A stretch of 64,000 nucleotides of DNA from Diphasiastrum complanatum (lineage: Eukaryota > Streptophyta > Lycopodiopsida > Lycopodiales > Lycopodiaceae), in the NCBI GenBank assembly GCA_029204225.1, contig CM055096.1, positions 1,959,051 to 2,023,050 on the forward strand, given 5' to 3'. The position numbers and the translations under genes are program-made. The notes below the pieces were generated by a model. It ran no database searches. It saw nothing but the letters and a program-made list of their open reading frames with translations, and was not told where the DNA came from. Of the stretch, positions 1-10,100 are shown piece by piece. Position 1 is the stretch's first letter. Each line of letters starts with the position of its first letter.

Positions 1-1458
1 GATGGCTCTAACCTAGGGAAGTGCACCTATGTCCCCCATCAGAAGGTCTAATGCCGTGCGCTGCACAGGGGGTATGAACAATGTGAGGGAACTCGGCCTC
101 TAGCAGTACACCAGTTCGTGGCATTGTCCGTCACCACCGTGACGACATGCTGTGGGCCTATGGACAGGATGGAAGACCTGATGACATCAAACATGAACTC
201 TGCAGATATGACTCTCCCCACCCTGCTGCAATCCACTGCCCTCAAAAACTGTGTGCCCATGCAGCTGGAGACCAGTATGTTGAGGATCGGCCTCCTCCTG
301 ACATCAGTCCAGCCATCGGACATGATGCTGGAACCGTAAGTGGCCTAGTGCCGACGCAGAGGCTCCATCTCTCTAGACAAGGACTCAACCCTATCCCTCA
401 GCATGTGTGTGCGGACAACCTCTGAACTAGGTACTCTCCAGCTAGGGCTGACAGACTGTGCAAGGTGGAAGGCCCTTCTGAAGGGCTCATAGTTGGTGAT
501 GGCAAAGGCAGGTTCAGCTCGTAAATCAGACTGGCCATGGCCTGTGTGGCCTCTCTATCCATGTGCGACTGATGCGTGCCGCGAATGCTCTGCTGCCTAA
601 GGACTCTCCTAGCTGGGCGACGGGTAGCGGACCTCCAGCACGGTGCACCAAACGTGACGGGAATGGTTGATGACGCGACAGGCTGGGCACTAGTGGATGC
701 ATCAGCTGTAGACGTGGAATGGGGAGAGTGGGATGCACTGGCCGGGATGGGTGCGGCAGCATAAGTGGGGGTACACTGGTGGAGGGGGGACATTTGGCAT
801 GGGATAACGAAAACTGCTGGCTAGGGAGGTCATCCGGATGTGAAAGGAGGGAGAAAGGGATCTCCTCAACATCCTGGAAGGCCTTGTCACTGGCATCCGG
901 GGCCTGCTCCTGCTTGGGTGGTGGAGAGTCCATGAGAAAGTCGTAAACTGGGGGAGTGCGAGCAACAGTAGGTGGTGGTGGAACCGCAGTGGCAACTGGC
1001 GGACACGATGGGACGGGGATCCACCGGAATGGGTGCAGATGGGGGTGCGTGAGGCGGAACTGTCTGAGGGGGATGAGGGGCAAAGGGACCGGACGAGGAT
1101 GCACTCCCTCTCCTTGTGCGTGCCATCCAAGCAGGCAACAACTTGGGGTCAACAACGTAAGGAGCGGTGCAAAACCGAAGAACACCCTCCGAAATGGTGT
1201 TCTCCCCCTCTCCCCCGCCACAAGACGTGGCCCGTAGGTATCCAAAAATCGCTGCCTGACGGGAACAAACATGCTGGCACAGGGGGCAACATTCAGTGTG
1301 CCACATCTTTGGCCGCGTGCGTCGAATAGGTGGCCTTTAAGGCGAGTGAGGGTGGCAACGAACTCGGCCAGACAATATCGACGGCGCACGTTCTTTGCAC
1401 CGGACTTGTTGGACTTGTCGGGAACGTCCCACAGATCGGCAAGGTTGGAATGCACCAT
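1..1458 (-). pseudogene. hAT transposase, N-terminal part (BED-like and DUF659 regions), degenerate and partial
   Basis: The start is set at the ATG read from 1458. The first segment has a BED-finger-like stretch ending in TRLKGHL, with only part of the usual cysteine pattern. A long proline-rich spacer follows in shifting frames (about 1200-560). Next come hAT-like sequence near 560-430 (ATQAMASLIYELNLP) and the strongest match, SDGWTDVRRRPILN to VVTDNATN (323-95), which is the DUF659 core that contributes to the hAT RNase H-like fold. A frameshift follows, then a CAAH and an LDLL motif near the window edge with an in-frame stop. These are family hallmarks, so the assignment is firm. The interruptions show a non-functional copy. 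The hAT dimerisation domain would lie beyond the left edge. Confidence 0.8.
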
Positions 1459-1845
1459 CTCTGTAGAAGGAACTGGGGAAAGAAGGCAGAGATCTTTGTG
1501 AGTGCGATAGGAGTCGGAAGGCTTGAAAAAACCACAACAAAGGCCGAAATAGCAATAGTAGGGGCGGACGCGATCAGTGCAACGCGAAGACAGTATGATG
1601 GCGAGGAGTGGACATACAACAGAGAGGGCGGAGGGTGCGGACAACAGGGCGATGGGCCGGGAGAGAGATGAAGCGAGGGGGGGGATTAGGTTAAAAAAAA
1701 AATATTAATATATCAAATACTAAAAAATATTATATATTAAAAAATAATAAATATTGTGGTACCGCGCGGATCAGTATGGATCCGCGGTACCACAGTGGAA
1801 CCTCGGTACCCGGGATCCACGGATCCCGGTACCGCTGGATCTATG
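1..1845 (-). mobile_element. hAT transposon 1, 5' half with right terminus; continues off the left edge
   Basis: The minus strand carries the N-terminal half of a DUF659-type hAT transposase. The right end of the element is placed at 1845, where a GGTACC/GGATCC palindrome array stops at CTATG next to a TA repeat. The same end motif (CATAG inward) opens the neighbouring element at 1878 and, as CATAGAA, the small element at 5274. The other terminus and the C-terminal half lie left of position 1. Frames are broken several times, so the copy looks dead. The boundary at 1845 is inferred from the shared end motif; no target duplication can be tested because the left end is missing. Confidence 0.7.
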
Positions 1846-1985
1846 ATATATATATATATATATATATATGTCAGACACATAGTACCCTCTGGTACCGCTG
1901 GTATGGTACCGCCGGTACCATATCAGTGGTACCGCCGGTACAGTACCGCCCTGGGATCCGCGGTACTAGGGCGGTACCATTTTTA
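1756..1985. repeat. Palindrome arrays GGTACC/GGATCC at two abutting hAT termini
   Basis: About ten copies of GGTACC or near variants, often followed by GC or CGCC, alternate with GGATCC. A long hairpin spans 1757-1793. The array has two halves separated by a TA microsatellite (1846-1869): the left half ends in CTATG (1845) and the right half starts with CATAG (1878). Both halves pass into AT-rich tracts on their inner sides. hAT transposases bind clustered subterminal repeats, so these are probably the transposase binding regions of two neighbouring elements. Confidence 0.7.
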
Positions 1986-2112
1986 ATATTTTTTTATTTT
2001 TTAATATATTTAATAATTTTTTTTTGCCTATTACTTACCAAAAAAGGACAAAAAAATGGAAAAAAAAGGTGTACTAGGTGTAAAAAAAGAGGGTACAGTA
2101 CATGGTGCAGTG

Positions 2113-2292
2113 GCACATGGGCACTGTGGCTGAGCAGACCATGGGGCCAATGGGAGACCAACACAGGGGGGGAGCATCACATGGGGGCAGGTACAGAGGC
2201 ACATGGGCACTGTGGGTGAGCAGACCATGGGGCCAATGGGAGACCAACACAGGGGGGGAGCATCTCATGGGGGCAGGTACAGAGGCACATGG
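2113..2292. repeat. 86-bp tandem repeat, about two copies
   Basis: GCACATGG recurs at 2113, 2199 and 2285, exactly 86 bp apart. The intervening sequence is nearly identical (GACCAACACAGGGGGGGAGC in both). It lies between the terminal palindrome array and the coding region of hAT transposon 2. Confidence 0.9.
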
Positions 2293-2498
2293 ATGGATGA
2301 TGGGGATCCACATGGCCGATCAGGCTGTGGGGATAAATAGGCACTCACAATGCCATTGTGGTCGGCATTTTCAGAGGCTGTGAGAGAGCTAGTGATAGAC
2401 AATGAGAGAGCAGCTGTGAGAGACAGGCTGTTTGAGAGACAGGGTGCTGTGAGAGGGTGTTCAAGGACCAGGGTGCTGTGAGAAGAAGGTCGATCGAG

Positions 2499-2711
2499 AT
2501 GGCAGAGCGCATACCATCGATGGCCGAGGGCGAAGCCAGGAGGAAGCTTGAGGAAGATATCTGAAGGCACAACGAGAGACATCGGAAGCAAGAGGCAGAT
2601 ATCCGAGAGATGCTGCGACAGACTCGACAGAGAAATCCGGAATGGTTGAATATATACATAGTTGTTTTTTGTGCAACGCGAGCCTGGTCATGTAAGATGC
2701 AATCTCTGTAA
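2499..2711 (+). other. Short charged reading frame opposite the hAT gene, with one in-frame TGA
   Basis: From the ATG at 2499 the frame reads a Glu/Arg/Lys-rich, coiled-coil-like peptide of about 70 codons, broken once by TGA at 2562-2564. After the stop the frame stays charged (RHNERHRKQEADIREMLRQ). Upstream sequence in the same style (2376-2460) looks like a continuation in another frame. It could be a decayed second ORF of hAT transposon 2, or chance in GA-rich DNA. No family was recognised. Confidence 0.3.
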
Positions 2712-3022
2712 TTTTTTTAAATGCAGATGTATTACATGTGTTTATGAAATGTCGTTTGGGGTGTAGGGGTGATTGCTGTAGGTGCATATATGTGAAGCTA
2801 GCATTCACTTCAAACGAAATTAAATGAAAATAGGATTCACACACGCACATAGAATTCGACATAAAATTGAAAATAAAGCATCACATGTACAGAGTGACAT
2901 ACGCACAATGTGCAGCAAATAATGTAGGCCAAACACTGTATATAATGTGAAAAATCATCTGAGTGCAATGGTAGACCGTCTGCTAGAGACAAACTACTGA
3001 AACTAAAACAACAGAGCCACAA

Positions 3023-5081
3023 TCAATGCTCTGGCTCTGACTCAGACGAATGCTTTGGAGACAACTCAGGGCCCCGAGCTGACTCTCGCAGCCGATATCT
3101 CTGCCTGTCTGGAACTGGCATGGGCTGTGTATCCGAGGGGGAAGACTCGTCATCATCATCCTCCCAATCAGCCTCCGCATCAGCCCCCAAGCAGGCCAAA
3201 CCAACAACACCTGCTCCAACTAGCTGTGATACTGCACCTCTACCTGTACCTGGAGCCCTGCGTGGTCGTCCTCTCCTCCCTGGCAGTTTCTGTGCCGTGC
3301 CTTTCTTGTTCGGTGCACCCTTGGTCCTTCCTGGTCTCTTGCGGACAAGAGGAGCTGTCAATGCCTCGTCACCCCCATGCAAATCACCTGGCTGGCTAGG
3401 CTGGGCCCAAGCTGAGGCCGGCTGGGATAGGGAAGCGAAAGAGGGAACTCCCTGTGCACCTGAGCGAGGAGGATGAGCTCGTGGAGTGTGTGCCCGTGGG
3501 GCTGCTGCAGGTGGAGGAACTGGCTGTGCAGGAGGCGAGTACAGTGGCGATATGTACTGAAAGGGGTGCTGTGGTGGCCAGTACTGGTACATCCCGGGTG
3601 CTGCCAAAGGGGGAGCCAGTGGAGTGGGTGCTGCCAAAGGATGAGGATGTGGAGTGGGTGCTGCCACTGGAGGAGCAGCTGGAGGAGCCACTGTGGATGT
3701 GGGCGCTGCGAGAGAAAACCTGGGCACAGATGGTGGCCTGCCATGGAGACCTAGTGCTGCAGAAGTGGACGGCGATGTAGGGGCTGCAGGCCTAAATGGT
3801 ATCGGTGGCACTGGAGGAGCTGTGCGACGCACATACACCCTCTGAGGAGCTGGAGGAACTGTAGGCACCTCATGCGGCTGCTCTGGCTGGCACTCTCTGT
3901 ATGGCATGTTGGCAAGAGATGATGGGGGCGCCTTGACACTCGGCATCTGCTAGGCCTCTGAATCCAATGTGGCAACCAAGTCGTCCAGCTGGGCATCCGA
4001 ATACAAATGCTCTGGGCTCTGGGACTCATCCTGTGCACCAGCCTCTAAATCATCTTGTGCACCAACCTCTGAATCATCCTGTGCACCAACCCCTGAATCA
4101 ACCCAAGCCTCATCCCGTGCCTCATCATGTGCACCCTGTAGACCCTGCATGGCCTCCCAATCTGTGCAATGAAAGTCATCAGGTGCCTCTTCTGGTGTGC
4201 TGTCGTAGTAACGGCCATGACTCTGTGCTGCACGCATCCAAACATCTGCGGGACCGGCATCTAAACCACTTTGCCCTCTATCAAGAGCCTCCTCCATCAT
4301 GTCGACATTGGTAGGTATGCCACTGGCCCCCCCTGTGTGCCCTGCCTGTCTGCCGATATAACCTGTGCCATGTGTCCCAACTCTGCCACGTGATGCACCT
4401 GTGACCCCTGCCCGTGGCGTGTGCCCTGCACCTGTATCATCTGCCTCATCCCTCTCTGATCTGGCAAACACAACCCGAATGGGCTCATCCTCATCATGCT
4501 CATCCTCTGACACTGGCTCATCTGCCTCATACAATGGGGGCTCTCTGTGCTCAAGCCCAAGCTCTCTCTTTCTCATCTCGGAAAGCTCTCTGTCTCTCTC
4601 TGCCATAAATTGTGTGCCCAGGTCATCTGCAGGCATGGGATGGGTGCTGTCCGTAGGCAAGTCAACCTGGCGCTCCAAATCAGATATCTTCGTCTGCAAG
4701 GTTTAAAATTTGCATGTCAGAGCGAAACCCACGTACTAGGAGTCAACCAACATGCTATGGGAGAATAGCTAATCACCTGCAATGCGCTCGTAATGGTCGG
4801 AAGTCTCCTGGCGAGACGTGCGTTGGTGCTACAGAACACCAATCGCTCCAACTGACTCACTGACAACCGGTTTCTTCTCCTCGTGTGAATCAGTGCCCAT
4901 GTGCTCCAATTATGCTCACACACGGAGGCAGCGCAGTCCTGTGGTACGTGCAATGAAATGGTTCAGCACACGTGCACGGGTGGAACGTCAACGAAACACA
5001 ACAAGGGAGGATGAGATGAGATGCATACTTGTGAAAGTACCTGCAGTGCAAGACGCTGATGTAGATCTTCTTTTATCATAG
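3023..5081 (-). pseudogene. hAT transposase, dimerisation domain and long acidic/proline-rich tail
   Basis: Three minus-strand exons are visible. The first (about 5075-5041) ends in LHQRLALQ. An intron (5040-4939, GT-AG) leads to 4938-4777, which encodes the hAT C-terminal dimerisation motif: CEHNWSTWALIHTRRRNRLS then LERLVFCSTNARL. An 83-bp intron (4776-4694) precedes the last exon, 4693-3023. That exon opens with a short coiled-coil-like start (KISDLERQ) and becomes a tail of about 550 codons: acidic Asp/Glu-rich to 3950, proline/alanine-rich after it, with an AT-hook-like GRRGRPRR near 3280-3250. A single in-frame TAG (3947-3949) splits the tail. Most of the transposase N-terminal to the dimerisation domain is missing. 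hAT proteins usually end soon after this domain, so the long tail is unusual. Confidence 0.75.
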
Positions 5082-5265
5082 TCTCCTCTCCAATCAAAAT
5101 TTCTACACCCTTCTAGTTGCAAGACTCTTATAGCATTTTCCAAAGCTTATAGTCCTTTTGATAATTCTTGTTGCCCTTTTTGCTACTTTGTAGTGAATTG
5201 GACCTGGTTTATTGAAGTACTAGCTCAAAGTGCTGACAATGAATGCTATGTCAGGTCTTGTACAT

Positions 5266-5725
5266 ACTATAACCATAGAATTTATGAACTGTGGCCGGTT
5301 CACCACGGTTCTGAGAACCGTACTGTTCTCAACAAAATTTGGAGGGAACCGTGGTGAACCGTACAATTAATTAATTTATTTAATTTTTCCCACCCCCAAA
5401 AAAAGCCCAAAAACATGCCAAAAAATTTAGGGAGTGGGTTCAGAATTAGTACAGTACATTACAGTAGCATACAATAGCAAAGAAAGTACAGTAGCCAAAA
5501 ATAGCAAACAAAGTATAGTAGCCAAAAAAATACCTAAAATTTGTGAAATGAGGACCAAAAATGCCTTGGGAGGGATTTAGGGGGAAATGGGTAATTAATT
5601 AATTAATTGATTGATTAAATAGAGGAACCATACCACGGTTCAAGAACCGTGGTACGGTTCATCCCACGGTTCCCAGGACCCACGGTTCCCAGGACCCACG
5701 GTTCTCTGGGTTCTATGACTATAGC
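5266..5725. mobile_element. Non-autonomous hAT-like element (MITE-sized) with target duplication
   Basis: The element occupies 5274-5717 (444 bp). It starts CATAGAA and ends TTCTATG, and is flanked by ACTATAAC (5266-5273) and ACTATAGC (5718-5725), an 8-bp target duplication with one mismatch, the length made by hAT elements. Both ends carry clustered ACGGTTC/GAACCGT repeats, including an uninterrupted hairpin with 11-bp arms near 5627-5651. AT-rich ATTAATTAATT tracts lie inside them. There is no coding capacity. The CATAG ends link it to the larger hAT copies to its left, although their subterminal repeat words differ. Confidence 0.85.
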
Positions 5726-6364
5726 ATAAGTGGGTGAACCCAACAGGTTTGGATAAGGTTTATTTTCCATCTTGTCTCTTTCTTGATCTTTTGGGCACAT
5801 TTCCTTGGGAAATTTTAGGCCTTTTATCATAAGACTATCTACTGTTTTGAAATGTTCCATTTCATACCTTTTGAATACTCTTAGATACTTTTGTTGATTC
5901 GATCACCAGCGTACTCAATTGCTGGCCTCTGAAGGCCACAGTGGCGGAACCTTGGACCAAAAGCATTTGCATATTTTGTGTACATATTGCACAAAGGCGC
6001 AGGCTAACAAACTTTTTGACTCTAAGACTATGGAGCTGAGAAGGAGCATAGAAGTGTGATTTGAAGCTACGAGAGGAAGGGAAAGGCACCTTCTAAAGGA
6101 TCTGCTACAATCATTAATAATTTATCCTAGAAGAGCATGATAGATGCATGGAGATGCCATAGGTATGGAGGTATAAGAGGTGGCCACACATTAGTGACTA
6201 TACACTGCTGGTGGAACAAGCTGAGCTCAGTTTGGAAGATCTCAAAATTCTCAAGCAACGCTTGTTGGGTCCCAACTATTGTCTTCCGTATTAAAGCTTA
6301 TGTTGCCACATATTGCTTAGGATAAATAGTTGCTCATATTTCTGCATTTTTGATTGAGGACGTG
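5726..6364. other. No gene recognised
   Basis: Unique AT-rich sequence lies between the small hAT-like element and the start of the inverted duplication. Only short chance reading frames are present. It may be intron sequence of the left NCL gene, whose 5' exons are not seen. Confidence 0.5.
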
Positions 6365-6637
6365 TCAGGTTATCATAGTAAGTAGTAAGCTTAAGAGTTT
6401 CATGTAAGATCAGGAAGGAGAATATGAAGATTTCCTATCTTTTATGTTTGTAGTTTCAATCTAGGTGAAGGAGTAGTGATCAAGTAGTAATGCTACAGGT
6501 CCTTTTAATGTGTCAATGCAGGGAGATAGTTTTGTAGGACTGTAGTTCTCAAGATGGCTCTGTTTCAGGAAGCATTTTAGTAGACTATCTCTTTTCATTC
6601 TGCAGCATTTGTTGTATCCTCGAAATATCCAGTTTCA

Positions 6638-6638
<1 letters not shown>

Positions 6639-6706
<68 letters not shown>

Positions 6707-6716
6707 GAGAGAGAGA
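6639..6716. repeat. GT/GA microsatellite
   Basis: About nine GT units run into a long GA tract. The corresponding tract in the right arm is the one split by the Harbinger element. Confidence 0.95.
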
Positions 6717-6814
6717 ATGAATTTTCGGTCTCCGTAAAGTTTATTTTGTTACCTTTCTAAGTAGTGCTAGTACAAGTGTGCTAGAGGGAACATTTGGCAA
6801 TATACATACAACAC

Positions 6815-7000
6815 CTTTCCATGTCCACTCCCTCACCCGGGCTGTCTGACGTCAAGCAACAGCACAGGTTGCTCAACGGGTGAAGGGGTTTGCAGATTTT
6901 CCAGAAATTAGCAGCTGGAGAGAATGGGTCACCTGTACTCTCAGGCGAAAGGATGATGTCAGCTGATGCACAGAACGGGTCAGGGGGTGGATATGGAAAG
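6815..7000. mobile_element. Small inverted-repeat element in the left arm only
   Basis: The left end begins CTTTCCATGTCCACTCCCT and the reverse complement of the right end begins CTTTCCATATCCACCCCCT, an imperfect terminal inverted repeat of about 25 bp. The right arm has no such sequence between the matching flanks (TTTGGCAA and GATTAAAGTTTACC). No clear target duplication was seen, and about 10-14 bp of flanking sequence on each side also does not align, so the exact ends and superfamily are open. Confidence 0.6.
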
Positions 7001-7122
7001 AGCCTCCTAAGATTAAAGTTTACCTTTGCAGAAGTGTGTGAAGCATTTTCCAATTTCTATTTTCTTTAAGTAAGAATGTGGCACAGTTCTTCCATCTAAC
7101 CATGAATGATTGGATTTTGCAG

Positions 7123-10100
7123 TTTCAGGGTTGGCTGCCAGTGGGGACCAAGCTCAATCTCAAGTGCTGGTAGGCATGGGCTTACTTGCTGGATCAACAG
7201 TCATGTTGCTAACACTGCTGTGGGGTAGTTCTCTAATTGTAGGGAGGTGCGACCTATACAAAGTCGATGGCCATCTCAATGCCAAGGAGCGCACACTTAC
7301 AAAAGGTTTAAATCTTATTGGTAAGCCATCAAAAGCCCTTCTAAATTATAGCTACTTGGCGCCTAGTTGAATGCTGTATAAAATTTTATTGCTGTTAAGG
7401 GGGATGCTTAAAACCGATTGGTTGAAGGCTCCACTTATGGGGTCAAGTGCACATAACAGTGCAGAGTGCACAACTTGTTTAATAATGCATCCTATAAAGT
7501 GGTATTTGCCAAGGAAGGGTTAGCTCTCTAGCCTTTGCCACCCCACATCCCAATGAAGGCTAAAACACTGAAAGAACTATATTTGAAGAACTCCAATGCA
7601 CTGAAGGAAATTTTTATAGCCTAAATGACAATATGCCACTGAAGTGACTGAACATTTGCTCTAAATGAAAAGCATGAAGCATGAACTTATCGAGCTAAGT
7701 TAAGCTTTACTTTCGAATGAATTGCGTACACAAATGAGCTGCATTGGCCTATTTATGTTGTCTGGAGAAGGCTAAGTTTACGAGTTCCTACTACCTAGTC
7801 AGGGGCTCAATACTAGTAGCCCAATCAAGAAAGTGTCAATCATAAATGACTACCATTCAATAATGGATCCCTGGGGACCAAACCAAAACATGAAATCTCA
7901 ACTTATAAGACGTAACGCAGCATGGGCCTGAGACCCAAGCAGCTGCTTTTATAATAGGTCTAACACCTCCCTGCCCCCAAAATCAAAATGACACATGCTA
8001 ATTATTAGTATGGTAAAGATGAGAGACATAACAATGACCATGCGGAATAAGAACCAATGAACATCTATTTTTGGAAACTTGTGCATGCTGCAAAATGAAT
8101 TGATCCTCTAGAACAAAGGCTCTTTTGAAAAGCATAGAGAGTCCATAAATGATGAGGGCGATCCGGTAGGCTTAACCCTATTTGACTAGCTTTGAGAAAC
8201 TTTGGATATGGTTTTCTTGGATATAGCAGGGCTCATAAATAATGTGTAAGGACTTTAATAGTCTCAAATGGGGTTGTAATAACAGCTAGGGGGGATTAAT
8301 GAACTTAACATCGGTGGGCATTGGGTTCCCAACACATTAGCTATTCAAGTAATGAAAAGCATGAAAACATGTTAATAATCCGAGCTAAGCTCTACCCTTG
8401 CTCTGACCTCTGAGGTTAGGTGAGGTTCAAGTTCCTAAATACAGCCTAGTAGCCCAATAACCAAAATTCCACAATAGTATTGATGTGTCCCTAATGCCCA
8501 AACTTTAAGGTGTGATGTCAATCAAAATAAGAACATCACGGGCCCAAATACTATTGACAAAATGTGGCTTGAGACCCAAGCAACTACATGTGAAATGTAT
8601 GTGATTGAGGCTCTCAAATGATAATGGATTTCTATATTATAGCAGCTTGTAGTTAGTTCTTTGATGCAAAGTTTATTCTTATTTAGATTCAGAAAATTGG
8701 CACTTCTTGCTAGCTATGGACCTCCTCAAAAGTTCAAAGTTGTCAAATAAGGCAAGGATAGCTGCTACCTAGCATATTAAAAGATTTACTGCCATGCAGA
8801 TACTGGTGTAACAACTGACTCACAGACCAGAGTTGCAGCTTGGATCATGGTTTTGACAGTCATACCTTATATTCTTCCTCAGCTTCCACGGATTATTAAT
8901 AAGCCATCACTTGGGACTCCGCTTGTTGTTCTAAGTTGTGTACTTTCATTTATAGCACTTCTATGCTATTGTGTTTATCAGGTTTGATGATCCTTCGACT
9001 TAGTTAATGTTTTTCAAATGAAGGTTCATAGCTTTGCTAACACAAACATAATAAAGGATTCGTTGATAATTATGCAGACTATTTGTTTTCTTACCGTATC
9101 CAGTATCTATTTTCAGCTCTACTCAGTATAAAGAATGCTTTGGCTTTCTTTTGATGCCTCTTGTCAGTGGAAGTTTTAAATTCTTTAATACAGCGTAACT
9201 TGTAAGTATGATGTTCAAACATAGAGGATATATCTGGCTAAGTTCTGGAGACATTGTTGTCTTAGAATGCTTTAAATGCTGGAACAGTTATCTCATTATC
9301 ACTGAAACAAGTTCATCCTTCTCAGTTTCCATTTTCAATCATGTGGGGCTTTCCTTTATTGAGCTGGTAGTTGGCATCGAGCATACCTTCATTGAGAAAA
9401 ATGATTGTGGAAGCGCTGGTTCTTGATAGACTGCAACAAATGTTGGAAGCAATAAGCAGCCTCACAATAACTGAATAACCATGTGTTTGTGCCTAGTTGA
9501 TTTGAACAACAGTGACTAGAAAGCAGCTCTTAATGAAAGTATCCTATTTCCTATATGTTAACGGAACATATTGTCAAAATCTGCAGAATTGTTGGTTTGT
9601 ATATGTGAGAGTCTCCGAAGATTCAGTTATTTTCAATACCCACAGTTCTTTTGCTGCAGGCTTCACAAACATTTGTTTCTGTATCTATAAGCTGATAGTC
9701 GAAAATAGTAGATCCATTATGTGGATTGTGCACTAAGATATAAGTACTTTCTCGAGCCTTGAAATTTTCATATGACAGGACAATGAAATCAAATTTTTTA
9801 TTCCTTATTGATGCAGATTGTTTCCCCTTGGATTCAGCAGAGAAGGATATATCTAGCTAGGTATCGATTTCGAAAAGCTCACACCTTACATAAAGCATCA
9901 CTGCTCTCTCGTGAGAACAGATGGGGTAACCTGTTGACTGACGATGGTGCACCAAATAAAGATGTCATTAGCAAGTAAGATTTTGAAAGAAGGCTGTTAA
10001 CTAATCACAAACCTTTGTGAATTTTTTTTTGTTTTATATGCCCAGACTAAAAGCAATGATTGCTTATAGTTTGTGATTATGATAATCTATTCCACATTTG

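Larger units (their letters stand above)
1878..5081 (-). mobile_element. hAT transposon 2, 3' part; 5' part missing
   Basis: The left terminus is taken as the CATAG at 1878, followed by a GGTACC array and AT-rich DNA. Inside are an 86-bp tandem repeat, a small plus-strand reading frame, and the C-terminal exons of a hAT transposase on the minus strand. Recognisable transposase sequence stops near 5075, and no GGTACC array or CTATG end with a matching 8-bp flank (GTCAGACA) was found to the right. The element is therefore probably truncated. It shares its end motif and coding orientation with hAT transposon 1 and probably belongs to the same family. Confidence 0.6.

Noticed and set aside
5250-5260. 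CTATG as the right end of hAT transposon 2
   Set aside because: No palindrome array next to it, and the following 8 bp do not match the left flank GTCAGACA.
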